14,568 bases of DNA from Clostridiales bacterium (GTDB lineage: Bacteria > Bacillota > Clostridia > Lachnospirales > Lachnospiraceae), in the NCBI GenBank assembly GCA_019420275.1, contig JAHZHN010000021.1, positions 1 to 14,568 on the forward strand, written 5' to 3'. A program made the position numbers and the translations under genes. The stretch's first letter is position 1. Every line of letters starts with the position of its first letter. A model generated the notes under the pieces. The model did not search any database. It was given only the letters and a program-made list of their open reading frames with translations, and had not been told where the DNA came from. Positions 7,101 to 14,516 of this stretch are shown piece by piece.

Positions 7101-8006
7101 CTATTCTTTTTCTGATTTTTCAAATTGCATCTGTACCATTGTCATTGCTGCAATTACAAGAAGAAGTATGACGGATGCCGCTGATCCTCTTCCATAATTC
7201 AAATCCTGATGAAATGCATTATAAATAAAAATTCCCTGCGTGGTCGACGCACCACTTGGTCCTCCAGATGCATACATATACGGCACATCCAGCATCTGCA
7301 TCGTCGTAATGACGCACATGATCAACTGAATGAATATCATAAATGAAATATTTGGCAGAATAATATGTATGATCCGTCCAAAACCTGTACATCCATCCAG
7401 CGATGCAGATTCCATAATATCTGTAGAAACTCCCTGAATCGCAGAAAGATATAGCAGCACCGTCAGACCACCCCCAAGCACTCCCGGAAAGATGATACAA
7501 AACTTGACCAGATTTGGATCACTCAACCATGTCTGGGGCTCTCCACCAAAAAATTTCACAATTTGATTTGCAACACCATAATCCGGATGCCAGATCCACT
7601 TCCATATGATTACATTGACCGATGTTGGAATCAGCGCCGGTAAAATGTAAAGTGTCGTCAGGCATTTCTGAAGCCGGATCAACTCATTCAGCAACAATGC
7701 CTGAATGAGAGGGATCAAAAAACACATACACAGCTGTAATGCCAGCAAAATGAATGTATTTTTCCAGGAGTCCCAATAATGCTGCATATGAAAAATATCT
7801 ACATAATTTTCAAACCCAACAAATTTTCCCGGTGGATTGATCGGATCATATCGAAATAGTGAAATAAAAAATGCACTGACGATCGGATAATATTTCAGCC
7901 AGACTGTAAACGCCATTGGAAAAAATAAAATACACCACGGTGTTATTTTCTTTCTGAACTGATAGCTTCCTGCTTTTACAACTCTTTTTTGCGGACTTTT
8001 TCTCAT
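7101..8006 (-). CDS. Carbohydrate ABC transporter permease, MalF/UgpA type
   Basis: This 301-aa integral membrane protein is the first gene of the minus-strand operon. It shows a basic N terminus, a first span at ~23-50 (P-x-x-FTVWLKYYPIVSAFFISLF), FVGFENYVDIF, and about five further spans. The EAA loop, MESASLDGCTGFG, lies at ~198-210 followed by LPNISF, where it contacts the nucleotide-binding subunit. The start is the ATG at 8006, with GGGAGG at 8015-8020; the frame stays open to 8075 but without a ribosome site. It pairs with the MalG-type permease 11 nt downstream and the divergently encoded lipoprotein to form the importer. Confidence 0.92.
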   Translation of the reverse strand: MRKSPQKRVVKAGSYQFRKKITPWCILFFPMAFTVWLKYYPIVSAFFISLFRYDPINPPGKFVGFENYVDIFHMQHYWDSWKNTFILLALQLCMCFLIPLIQALLLNELIRLQKCLTTLYILPALIPTSVNVIIWKWIWHPDYGVANQIVKFFGGEPQTWLSDPNLVKFCIIFPGVLGGGLTVLLYLSAIQGVSTDIMESASLDGCTGFGRIIHIILPNISFMIFIQLIMCVITTMQMLDVPYMYASGGPSGASTTQGIFIYNAFHQDLNYGRGSAASVILLLVIAAMTMVQMQFEKSEKE

Positions 8007-8014
8007 CAGTAATA

Positions 8015-8043
8015 CCTCCCTTTTTTCTTCTTCCGCTAGTATA
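8015..8043 (-). promoter_or_regulatory. Promoter and ribosome binding site of the transporter/hydrolase operon
   Basis: On the minus strand TATACT (8038-8043) is a good -10 element about 31 nt ahead of the permease ATG. No good -35 element lies 16-18 nt upstream, which fits an activator-dependent promoter. GGGAGG at 8015-8020 is the ribosome binding site. Confidence 0.5.
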
Positions 8044-8047
8044 TAAA

Positions 8048-8067
8048 ATTTCTTTTCCAAAAGAAAT
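8048..8067. promoter_or_regulatory. 20-bp perfect-arm palindrome, candidate operator
   Basis: ATTTCTTTT and AAAAGAAAT form 9-bp perfect arms around a CC centre. The site lies in the spacer and -35 zone of the minus-strand promoter, where a bound dimer would block RNA polymerase. It does not match the CcpA cre consensus. Its role as an operator is inference. Confidence 0.4.
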
Positions 8068-8086
8068 GATCTCACTTTACAGACAG

Positions 8087-8141
8087 GTCACCATTTTTAA
8101 GTTCTTTACTCACCATTTCTTACCACCTTAAAAATGGTGAC
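8087..8141. promoter_or_regulatory. Candidate regulator-binding region: three TCACCATTT-type half-sites
   Basis: Two direct copies, TCACCATTTTTAA (8088-8100) and TCACCATTTCTTA (8110-8122), are 22 bp apart, about two helical turns. A third copy is inverted at 8128-8140. The outer two form a perfect 15-bp inverted repeat (8087-8101 and 8127-8141). Direct repeats at ~21-22 bp are typical of AraC-type regulators, and one is encoded nearby at 9637-11160. The site lies between the two divergent promoters, just upstream of the weak -35 of the lipoprotein gene. Confidence 0.6.
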
Positions 8142-8163
8142 TTTTTCCGTTAGATTTAAGACA

Positions 8164-8223
8164 TTCCAATTATTTCCATTGTCTGATATGATAGGAACAT
8201 CACAAACGAAGCGTAAAAGGAGG
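8164..8223 (+). promoter_or_regulatory. Promoter and ribosome binding site of the substrate-binding lipoprotein gene
   Basis: TATGAT (8187-8192) with an extended TGA makes a good -10. The matching -35 position, TTCCAA (8164-8169, spacer 17), is poor, consistent with activation by a protein bound at 8087-8141. AAGGAGG at 8217-8223 lies 9 nt before the ATG at 8233. Confidence 0.55.
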
Positions 8224-8232
8224 AAACGCATT

Positions 8233-9585
8233 ATGAAAAAGAAACTACTCGCTGCAATGCTCTGTGTTGCTATGGCTGCTACATCCTTAGTCGGATGTGG
8301 TGGTTCCGGAGATTCCGGCAAAGATACCGACACTGCAAAATCTTCTGAGAAAGGTTCCGATGAGGAAAAAGTGGAACTGACAATCTGGGAAACAAGTCGT
8401 AATAAAGATGACTGGTACACTTCCATGGAGAAGAAATTTCTCGAGGAACACCCGAATATTACATTAAATAAAGTGGTAAAAGAAGGCGATCCTGGAAATG
8501 AATTTTATCAGGCTGTTGCTTCCGGAACTGCTCCTGACCTTGTAAACTGCTCTTTTACCATGATGGATTCATATATTACTTCTGGTATACTTGAACCTTT
8601 GAATCAATATACAGATGAGTGGGATGAATGGGGAAATTTCACAAAAGAGTATGTTGATATGTTCACAAAAGACGGAAAAGTATACGGTGTTCCAAATCAG
8701 GTTGCTCCGATGCTCTTTGGATATAACAAAGCATTATTTGAAGAAGCCGGAATCAAAGAACCTCCAAAAACATGGGATGAAGCCGTCGAAGTTGCGAAAA
8801 AGATCAACGATCCTGACAATCAGGTCGCTGGTTACGCAACACTTGCCGCTGAATGGACAGAATGGTTCTTCCAGTATTATGTATGGCAGGCCGGCGGTGA
8901 TCTGACAAAAGAAAACGAGGATGGAACAGCGGAACTGACCTTTACAGATCCTGCAGTGATCAAAGCAGCAGAATACTACCAGAAATTAAAGAGTGAAGGC
9001 GTTCTTCAGAGTGATCTGACATTAAAATTCTCTGATCTCGTCACAAACTTTGGTCTCGGAAAAATTGGTATGATGCCCTTTGCAGGTGACTGGGTATCTG
9101 AAGCCATCACAAAAGGAATTGACCCTGATGATATCGGACTTTGCCTTCCTCCGGCCGGACCTTCCGGAAAACAAACAACCGCAATCGGTGGAGACTGCTG
9201 GGTAATCAATGCAAAAGCGGATCAGGCAAAGAAAGATGCTGCATGGGAATACATCAAATATTACACAGGAAAAGACTATCGTGCTTCCTATTATGAAAAT
9301 CTTGCAACAAAAGGCGCTCCAAACCCAGTCATCATCCCAAGAGATGATATGAGCATTACAGATTTCTATGAATTCCCAGAGGAATATAAAGAAGTTCTGG
9401 AATCCGCAAAATCAGTAGGTCGACTGGAATTCTACGGAAAAGCCGATTTTGGTTCTTATGTAGACCGTGCTGTTCAGAAGATCCTGACGGACTCTAACGC
9501 AGATCCTGAAACAGAATTTGCAGAAGCACAAAAACTGTGCGAAAAAGAAGCACTGGAAAAATTCAATGAAGCAAATCAGAAATAA
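8233..9585 (+). CDS. Extracellular sugar-binding lipoprotein of a CUT1 ABC transporter
   Basis: This 450-aa protein has a lipoprotein signal peptide: KKK start, hydrophobic core, and lipobox LVGC with the lipidated Cys at 22. A Gly/Ser/Asp-rich linker follows, then a family-1 solute-binding fold with VELTIWETSR, FLEEHPNITLNKV, ASGTAPDLVNCSF, VYGVPNQVAPMLFGYNK, PKTWDEAVEVAKKI, GKIGMMPFAGDW and a W-EYIKYYTGKDYRASYYE segment near the C terminus. It captures the oligosaccharide outside the membrane and hands it to the two divergently encoded permeases. The start at 8233 is set by AAGGAGG and the signal peptide. The open frame extends back to 8134 through promoter sequence, which is not coding. 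It has its own promoter and terminator, so it can be made in larger amounts than the permeases. Confidence 0.93.
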   Translation: MKKKLLAAMLCVAMAATSLVGCGGSGDSGKDTDTAKSSEKGSDEEKVELTIWETSRNKDDWYTSMEKKFLEEHPNITLNKVVKEGDPGNEFYQAVASGTAPDLVNCSFTMMDSYITSGILEPLNQYTDEWDEWGNFTKEYVDMFTKDGKVYGVPNQVAPMLFGYNKALFEEAGIKEPPKTWDEAVEVAKKINDPDNQVAGYATLAAEWTEWFFQYYVWQAGGDLTKENEDGTAELTFTDPAVIKAAEYYQKLKSEGVLQSDLTLKFSDLVTNFGLGKIGMMPFAGDWVSEAITKGIDPDDIGLCLPPAGPSGKQTTAIGGDCWVINAKADQAKKDAAWEYIKYYTGKDYRASYYENLATKGAPNPVIIPRDDMSITDFYEFPEEYKEVLESAKSVGRLEFYGKADFGSYVDRAVQKILTDSNADPETEFAEAQKLCEKEALEKFNEANQK

Positions 9586-9589
9586 TATT

Positions 9590-9630
9590 ACAGGGGATAC
9601 CAGATCCGGTATCCCCTGTTTGATGTTTTA
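9590..9630 (+). terminator. Intrinsic terminator after the substrate-binding protein gene
   Basis: A perfect 12-bp stem (9590-9601 with 9608-9619, 6-nt loop) contains four consecutive G-C pairs and is followed by TTGATGTTTTA. It lies 5 nt after the stop codon. It may also serve the convergent regulator operon from the other strand, although the T tract there is weak. Confidence 0.82.
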
Positions 9631-9636
9631 TACGCT

Positions 9637-11160
9637 TTATTTTCCATGTTCCCTGTATTCTTTCGGTGTCATTCCTGCATAATGCTTAAATGCTTTACTG
9701 AATGAACGCGGATTATCGTATCCGACCATACTACAGATTTCAATGATCTTATAGTCCGAATTCTTTAAAAGTTCTTTGACCTTCTGCATTCGAATCTGAA
9801 CCAGATAATCCACAAAATTTTTTCCTGTTTTTTCCTTAAATAATCTACTCAAATAATTCGGATGCATGTAAAACTGTTCTGCCAACATATTCAAACTGAT
9901 ATTTTCCTGATAATGCTGACGGATAAAGTTCTGAATTTCTGCAACCACACCTCCACTGATTTGATGATTGTCAGCATGTTCCAGACTCCTTGTCACCCAC
10001 TCCAGATATGAAAGCATCCAGCGCAACACATCCTGACTGTTTTCACAACACAGCAATTGCTGCAGCACTTCATTCAACCGATCATGAAGCACTTCTTTTT
10101 CCAGCCCGGTCTCCTGCAAATGTCCATTCATTTCAATCAGAAAACGAATACATACCGTCTGAAATTCCAGAACACTCATCTTTTCCGTACTCTCCATCGC
10201 CGTCAAAACCTGCTCCAGCCAGCGGATGATCTGTGTCTTATCTTCTCCACCGTTAAGTTTGCATAGAAATTCTGTAAGGATTTCCTGAATCTGAGAAGAT
10301 TTTTCAGAAAACAACTTCTCGATATTCTGATAAAAAATAACTTTTTTTCGTGTATCTGCCATCAAATAACGCATTGCCTGTTGTGACTCTTGAAACGCCT
10401 CTGTCAATCTGTTAATTCCACTTTTTTTCCTGCTGATTCCCATTGCCCAACAACCATCTGTACAACATACCTGCTCTAAGATAGACACAAAATATGCAAA
10501 CTCCTCTTCCGCCTTCGCAGGAACAATCGCAAATAACCCATATACCGAACTATCCAAAATAATCGTCTCCGGGATGACTGCCACAATCTGCTTTTTCATT
10601 TTTTCTTTTTCCTGTGTCACATTTTCTTCATCCTGACTCTTTTCTATCATAAATACAGAAACTCCGTACCACATCTCCAATTGGGGAAGATCATACTTCT
10701 CCATATCGGCTTCTGCATAGCCTCTTGCAATGGATAAAAGCAGGCCTTCCATGTGATATGTATGAATTTTGGCTTCTTTTTGATGGCGTTCCAGATTTTC
10801 TGACAGCCGCCCCAACAATTCTTCCACTTCTCCCAGATTTACCGGCTTTGTCAGATATTCTACCGCACCATATCTTATCGCATCCTTTGCATAATCAAAA
10901 TCACTATACCCACTTAACACAACCGTTTTTACATCTGGATACAGTTCCTGCACTTCTTTCAATAGATCGATCCCCGATTTTTCCGGCATACGGATATCTG
11001 TAAACACCACGTCAATTGACATTTTTTTTAACATCCGTAATGCTTCGTCTACACTGGCGGCAATTCCCGCCACTTCAAATCCACATTTTTCCCACTTTAC
11101 AAACTGCGCCATTCCACGGCAGACAATTTCTTCATCATCTACGATCAACACCTGATACAT
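9637..11160 (-). CDS. Two-component response regulator, YesN type (receiver plus AraC-family HTH)
   Basis: This 507-aa cytoplasmic regulator has an N-terminal receiver domain (~1-120) with the acidic pair D8-D9, phospho-acceptor D55 in FTDIRMPEKSG, and K105 in TKP. A ~280-residue middle region has no motif I recognise. The C-terminal ~100 residues hold two AraC-type helix-turn-helix units: SLNMLAEQFYMHPNYLSRLFKEKTG, then KIIEICSMVGYDNPRSFSKAFKHYAGMTPKEYR. The ATG at 11160 overlaps the sensor kinase gene by 26 nt and has GAAGAGG upstream. The in-frame TTG at 11181 is less likely. Overlap implies coupled expression with the kinase. In related loci such regulators activate the adjacent sugar transporter, and the 22-bp-spaced half-sites at 8087-8141 are its likely target. 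Confidence 0.92.
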   Translation of the reverse strand: MYQVLIVDDEEIVCRGMAQFVKWEKCGFEVAGIAASVDEALRMLKKMSIDVVFTDIRMPEKSGIDLLKEVQELYPDVKTVVLSGYSDFDYAKDAIRYGAVEYLTKPVNLGEVEELLGRLSENLERHQKEAKIHTYHMEGLLLSIARGYAEADMEKYDLPQLEMWYGVSVFMIEKSQDEENVTQEKEKMKKQIVAVIPETIILDSSVYGLFAIVPAKAEEEFAYFVSILEQVCCTDGCWAMGISRKKSGINRLTEAFQESQQAMRYLMADTRKKVIFYQNIEKLFSEKSSQIQEILTEFLCKLNGGEDKTQIIRWLEQVLTAMESTEKMSVLEFQTVCIRFLIEMNGHLQETGLEKEVLHDRLNEVLQQLLCCENSQDVLRWMLSYLEWVTRSLEHADNHQISGGVVAEIQNFIRQHYQENISLNMLAEQFYMHPNYLSRLFKEKTGKNFVDYLVQIRMQKVKELLKNSDYKIIEICSMVGYDNPRSFSKAFKHYAGMTPKEYREHGK

Positions 11161-13090
11161 CTTCTTCAACCTCTTCCCCAAGCTTTTTCATATTTTCAGA
11201 CTGCATCTTTACTGGTAGAATGATCTCTACCTCTGTACCCATCTGTTTTCGACTCCTGATCTGAATTCCATACTCTTCTCCATAAAACAGACGGATTCTC
11301 TGATTCACATTTACAATACCAATACTTTTTTCCGGATCTGCTTCCCCTTGAATATAGTTCTGAAGCTTTTCCAGATTTTCTTTTGTCATACCTGTTCCAT
11401 TGTCCTTCACCTGAATATGAAGTACCTCTCCCTGCACGTGAGCAGAAATCTGAACCGCATACCCTTTGCTTGCATCGTGAAATCCATGAACAACCGCATT
11501 CTCCAGAATCGGCTGCAGCATAAACTGTGGGACATAACATTTTTCTGCTGTTTCACCCACATCTGTCAGAAAACGGATTTTTTCCTGATGTCTGAAATTG
11601 ATTACCTCCAGATATACCTGCGCATGTTCCAAGCTTTCCTTTAATGAAATGGTATTTCCTCCGGCTTTCATCCCCATCCTGCACAATTTACTAAACTGTT
11701 CGATCATGCGAGTCACCTTGCTTTCTCCATTGGCTTCATACATTGCCTCCCAGCGTATGATATCCAGTGTGTTATAGAGAAAATGCGGATTGATCTGCAT
11801 CAACATCGCATCCAACTGAGCGTTCTTCCAGCTCAACTGCAGCTTCTGCCGACGAATTTCAGAAAGATACACCTGCTCGATCAACTGATTGGTCTTATCC
11901 GCCATCTCGTTGAATCGTTCCCCCAATACTGTAATCTCATCATTTCCACTGTTCTGATAACGCACTGTCCATTTTCCATCTCCAGCTTTTCCCATAACCT
12001 TCACAAGCCGGCGTACTGGTTCTGAAATACTTTTGGTCACATAATAAGAAATGGCAAAACAACCGATCACAATTCCAAACAGTACCAGAATAGATAAATT
12101 CCTTGTATGTCCGGTTCGCTCCAACAAGATTTTCATATCTGCTATATAAACAGAAAACATCTTTGTCCCCGGTATATTTTCATAAGCAAACAAGACATCT
12201 TCTCCATCAAACTTCGTACGTATCACTTGTTTTTTGTTCTTTCGCATGCTTTCAAACAATCCACGATCGGATGGAAAAGACGGAAAAGCAATATTCGGAT
12301 TAAATGCAGTAATCACACCATTTTCTCCAATCAAAAACAAATTGCTGTCCTGGTAGGCTTCATATCCTCTTGCTGCTTCTGTAAATGCCTTGATATCTAC
12401 ATTCATAGTCAGAACACCTAAAAGAGCTCTTGTCTCCGGCTGATAGATTGCAACAGACAACGTGATAATGTCTGCCAGTCCATAAACACTCTGCTCACTC
12501 TCATAAAAGGTATAATTCTGCCCTGCATCTTCAATCCACACCGGATAGCCATGACGTGCCTTTGCCTCCTGATAAAAATTGCTTTGATAAAATTCATCCA
12601 GATTTCTAATGGTTCCGCCCCGTTGGTATCCATTTTCTTCCGCCATATGGTACTGCTTTCCAGCAGATACCATCTGGATACTCTTGATGTATTTCTTTCC
12701 ATGTCCCATGTGATATAGTTTACTCTCTACTATATGGCAATTCTGTCGGAACACATCGGAACCTTCCACCCCCGTTACATTTTCTGCAACTGCACGCAGT
12801 ACTTCTTCATCCTCATAAAACTGAACTGCAATCTCCTCATACTCCTGCATAATATCCTGTACTTTTAACTGAATATTCTGAACAGACATAGACGCATATC
12901 TCTCCAGATTGAAAATAATCTCTGCAGAGTATTTCGAAAAACTGAAAAATGTCAAAAAAACTGCTGTCCCAAGAAGCAAAACAAGAAATGAAATATTCAG
13001 TCTCTGAAAAATACTGACTTTTCTCAACTGTCTCGTAATAAACGCATTACATCTGCACTGAATCTTTTTTATTTTCGGTAGTATCTTCAT
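11135..13090 (-). CDS. Sensor histidine kinase, YesM type (LytS/YehU-like His kinase)
   Basis: This 651-aa membrane sensor has a first span at ~33-53, an extracytoplasmic sensor domain at ~54-330 (probably dCache type, with VYGLADIITLSVAIY and LLGVLTMNVDI strands), a second span at ~331-351, and a HAMP linker at ~352-405. The kinase core has phospho-acceptor H436 in MQINPHFLYNTLDIIRWEAM. The ATP-binding domain shows N531 in LQPILENAVVHG, D563 in DNGTG, and a GIVNVNQRI block. The start at 13090 follows GAGGGGG, 5 nt away. It should sense an extracellular ligand or a loaded binding protein and phosphorylate the overlapping regulator. The gene order kinase-regulator next to a CUT1 transporter is the standard one for this family. 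Confidence 0.93.
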   Translation of the reverse strand: MKILPKIKKIQCRCNAFITRQLRKVSIFQRLNISFLVLLLGTAVFLTFFSFSKYSAEIIFNLERYASMSVQNIQLKVQDIMQEYEEIAVQFYEDEEVLRAVAENVTGVEGSDVFRQNCHIVESKLYHMGHGKKYIKSIQMVSAGKQYHMAEENGYQRGGTIRNLDEFYQSNFYQEAKARHGYPVWIEDAGQNYTFYESEQSVYGLADIITLSVAIYQPETRALLGVLTMNVDIKAFTEAARGYEAYQDSNLFLIGENGVITAFNPNIAFPSFPSDRGLFESMRKNKKQVIRTKFDGEDVLFAYENIPGTKMFSVYIADMKILLERTGHTRNLSILVLFGIVIGCFAISYYVTKSISEPVRRLVKVMGKAGDGKWTVRYQNSGNDEITVLGERFNEMADKTNQLIEQVYLSEIRRQKLQLSWKNAQLDAMLMQINPHFLYNTLDIIRWEAMYEANGESKVTRMIEQFSKLCRMGMKAGGNTISLKESLEHAQVYLEVINFRHQEKIRFLTDVGETAEKCYVPQFMLQPILENAVVHGFHDASKGYAVQISAHVQGEVLHIQVKDNGTGMTKENLEKLQNYIQGEADPEKSIGIVNVNQRIRLFYGEEYGIQIRSRKQMGTEVEIILPVKMQSENMKKLGEEVEEDVSGVDRR

Positions 13091-13130
13091 AGGAACCCCC
13101 TCTCTGTTTTTTAAAATGCGATATTTTATT

Positions 13131-13136
13131 ATTATA
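13131..13136 (-). promoter_or_regulatory. Probable -10 element of the sensor kinase/regulator operon
   Basis: A perfect TATAAT on the minus strand lies about 40 nt ahead of the kinase ATG. I see no good -35 element at the right distance. A TCACAATTT (13169-13177), one base off the half-site found at 8087-8141, lies some 33 nt further upstream and could allow autoregulation. Confidence 0.4.
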
Positions 13137-13227
13137 CCTTCCGAAAACAGCTTTGGATAGATGAAAAATCACAATTTCACATGAAAGACTGTGCCTTCTT
13201 TCAAAACAAACTGTAATTTTTCTTTCA

Positions 13228-13257
13228 TTAGGAAATTTCTGTTGAAAATGATATACT
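13228..13257 (+). promoter_or_regulatory. Probable promoter of the DUF3810 gene
   Basis: TATACT (13252-13257) with an extended TGA upstream makes a good -10. TTAGGA (13228-13233) is a weak -35 at an 18-nt spacing. The start codon follows 38 nt downstream. Confidence 0.45.
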
Positions 13258-13295
13258 AAAAACAAGATAAAACGATAGGAGTCAGACTACCGAAT

Positions 13296-14405
13296 ATGAA
13301 AAACAAAAGAAAACCAAGCAACGCAAACAACTATATACTCAGTGGAATCTTTTTTCTGTCAATAAGCAGTATTTTCATGGTTGCCGCCAGATTCCACCCA
13401 ACATTTGCACAGTGGTATTCCACTCATATTTATCCAATATTTGTATCTGTCATCGGCAGACTGTCCAGTATGGTTTCTTTTTCCTTTGTGGAATTGAGTC
13501 TGTATGTTATGAGCCTACTGATCATTGGTACCGGAATACATGCCCTTGCCTCTGCCCGTAAAAACCGAAAAACTGCAGTTCTTCAATGGATTTCTGCACT
13601 ATTTCTCGGTGCATGCATTCTATTCTTTCTTTTTGTGATCAATTGCGGCATCAACTATCAAAAAGAGTCCTTTGCCGACACAGCCGGTCTTAAAGTCCGG
13701 CCTTATTCTGTAGAAGAATTAACAGCAACCTGCCAATGGCTGACAGAAGAAGTAAATCGCCTGAGCGCTCAGGTACAACGATCCGATCAGAAAGAATTGC
13801 TCCTGCCTGATGATATACAAAAAGAAGCAGTACGCTCCATGCAGAGCCTCGGAAGAACATACCCTAGCCTTCAGGGCTATTATCCCGCTCCAAAGCCGGT
13901 TCTCGTCTCTGAAATTTTATCCCGGCAGAAACTGATGGGGATATATTCGCCTTTTACGATCGAGGCGAATTATAATCAGGATATGCCTGCTTATGACCTG
14001 CCCTTCACGATGTGTCACGAACTTTCTCATCTGCGTGGATTTATGCAGGAAGAAGAAGCCAATTTTATTTCTTTTCTGGCTTGCAGAGCATCCGCTCTGG
14101 CAGAATTTCAATACAGCGGAACCTTGTGTGCATGGGAATATGTCATGGGTGCTCTTTACCGTGCAGACCCTGATATCTGGCAGGAAGTCAGAAACACTCT
14201 GGATCCTTCTGCCGAACCGGATCTGAAAGCAGATGATGTTTTCTGGGCTCAATATGACGGACGTATCGCAGAAGCTGCCAATCTGATGAACGACACTTAT
14301 CTCAAGGCAAATGGACAAACACAGGGCGTTCACAGCTACGGACAAATGACCGATCTTCTGGTCATTTATTACCTGTCATATTTTAAAAATCCTGGCATAA
14401 AATAA
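13296..14405 (+). CDS. DUF3810 family membrane protein, putative zinc metallopeptidase
   Basis: This 369-aa protein has three N-terminal membrane spans (~13-31, ~48-80 and ~97-117). A soluble C-terminal domain follows, carrying HELSH at 241-245, an HExxH zinc-protease signature, then EEEAN at ~252-256 that could supply the third ligand. The Lys/Ala-Pro segment AYDLPFTMCHELSH fits DUF3810. Substrate and role are unknown; a function at the envelope is inferred from topology. AGGAG (13277-13281) lies 14 nt from the ATG, longer than usual, and no alternative start codon sits nearer in frame, so translation may be inefficient. It is divergent from the sensor kinase and probably not part of the sugar-use system. 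Confidence 0.85.
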   Translation: MKNKRKPSNANNYILSGIFFLSISSIFMVAARFHPTFAQWYSTHIYPIFVSVIGRLSSMVSFSFVELSLYVMSLLIIGTGIHALASARKNRKTAVLQWISALFLGACILFFLFVINCGINYQKESFADTAGLKVRPYSVEELTATCQWLTEEVNRLSAQVQRSDQKELLLPDDIQKEAVRSMQSLGRTYPSLQGYYPAPKPVLVSEILSRQKLMGIYSPFTIEANYNQDMPAYDLPFTMCHELSHLRGFMQEEEANFISFLACRASALAEFQYSGTLCAWEYVMGALYRADPDIWQEVRNTLDPSAEPDLKADDVFWAQYDGRIAEAANLMNDTYLKANGQTQGVHSYGQMTDLLVIYYLSYFKNPGIK

Positions 14406-14421
14406 ATTAGAAAGGAAATAC

Positions 14422-14481
14422 AAAAATTTTTTTATTTTTTTCAAAAAAAGGCTTGCAATTCTTATGGAGCTATGCTAATAT
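14422..14481 (+). promoter_or_regulatory. Stable-RNA promoter of the tRNA-Glu gene, with an A/T-tract UP-like element
   Basis: TTGCAA (14453-14458) and TAATAT (14476-14481, preceded by TGC) are spaced 17 nt. Immediately upstream lie runs of T and A residues (14422-14450), as in the UP elements of rRNA and tRNA promoters. There is no G/C stem here, so it is not read as a terminator of the DUF3810 gene. Confidence 0.6.
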
Positions 14482-14492
14482 ATAACTCGGTC

Positions 14493-14509
14493 ATCACTGA
14501 AGCAGTGAT
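14493..14509 (+). other. Hairpin in the tRNA leader
   Basis: ATCACTG and CAGTGAT pair perfectly around a 3-nt loop, between the predicted transcription start and the mature tRNA 5' end. It may affect RNase P or other processing of the precursor; that role is inference. Confidence 0.35.
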
Positions 14510-14516
14510 ACAGCAA

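Noticed and set aside
7903..7918. cre-like site (TGTAAACG core) early in the MalF-type permease gene
   Set aside because: Several mismatches to the CcpA consensus in the second half; not strong enough to report.
8087..8146. The 15-bp inverted repeat followed by TTTTT as an intrinsic terminator
   Set aside because: No plus-strand gene reads into it; the stem is AT-rich with a 25-nt loop, and repeat geometry and position fit an operator better.
13917..14345. 142-aa minus-strand open frame
   Set aside because: Antisense shadow of the DUF3810 gene, which has clear spans and an HExxH motif.
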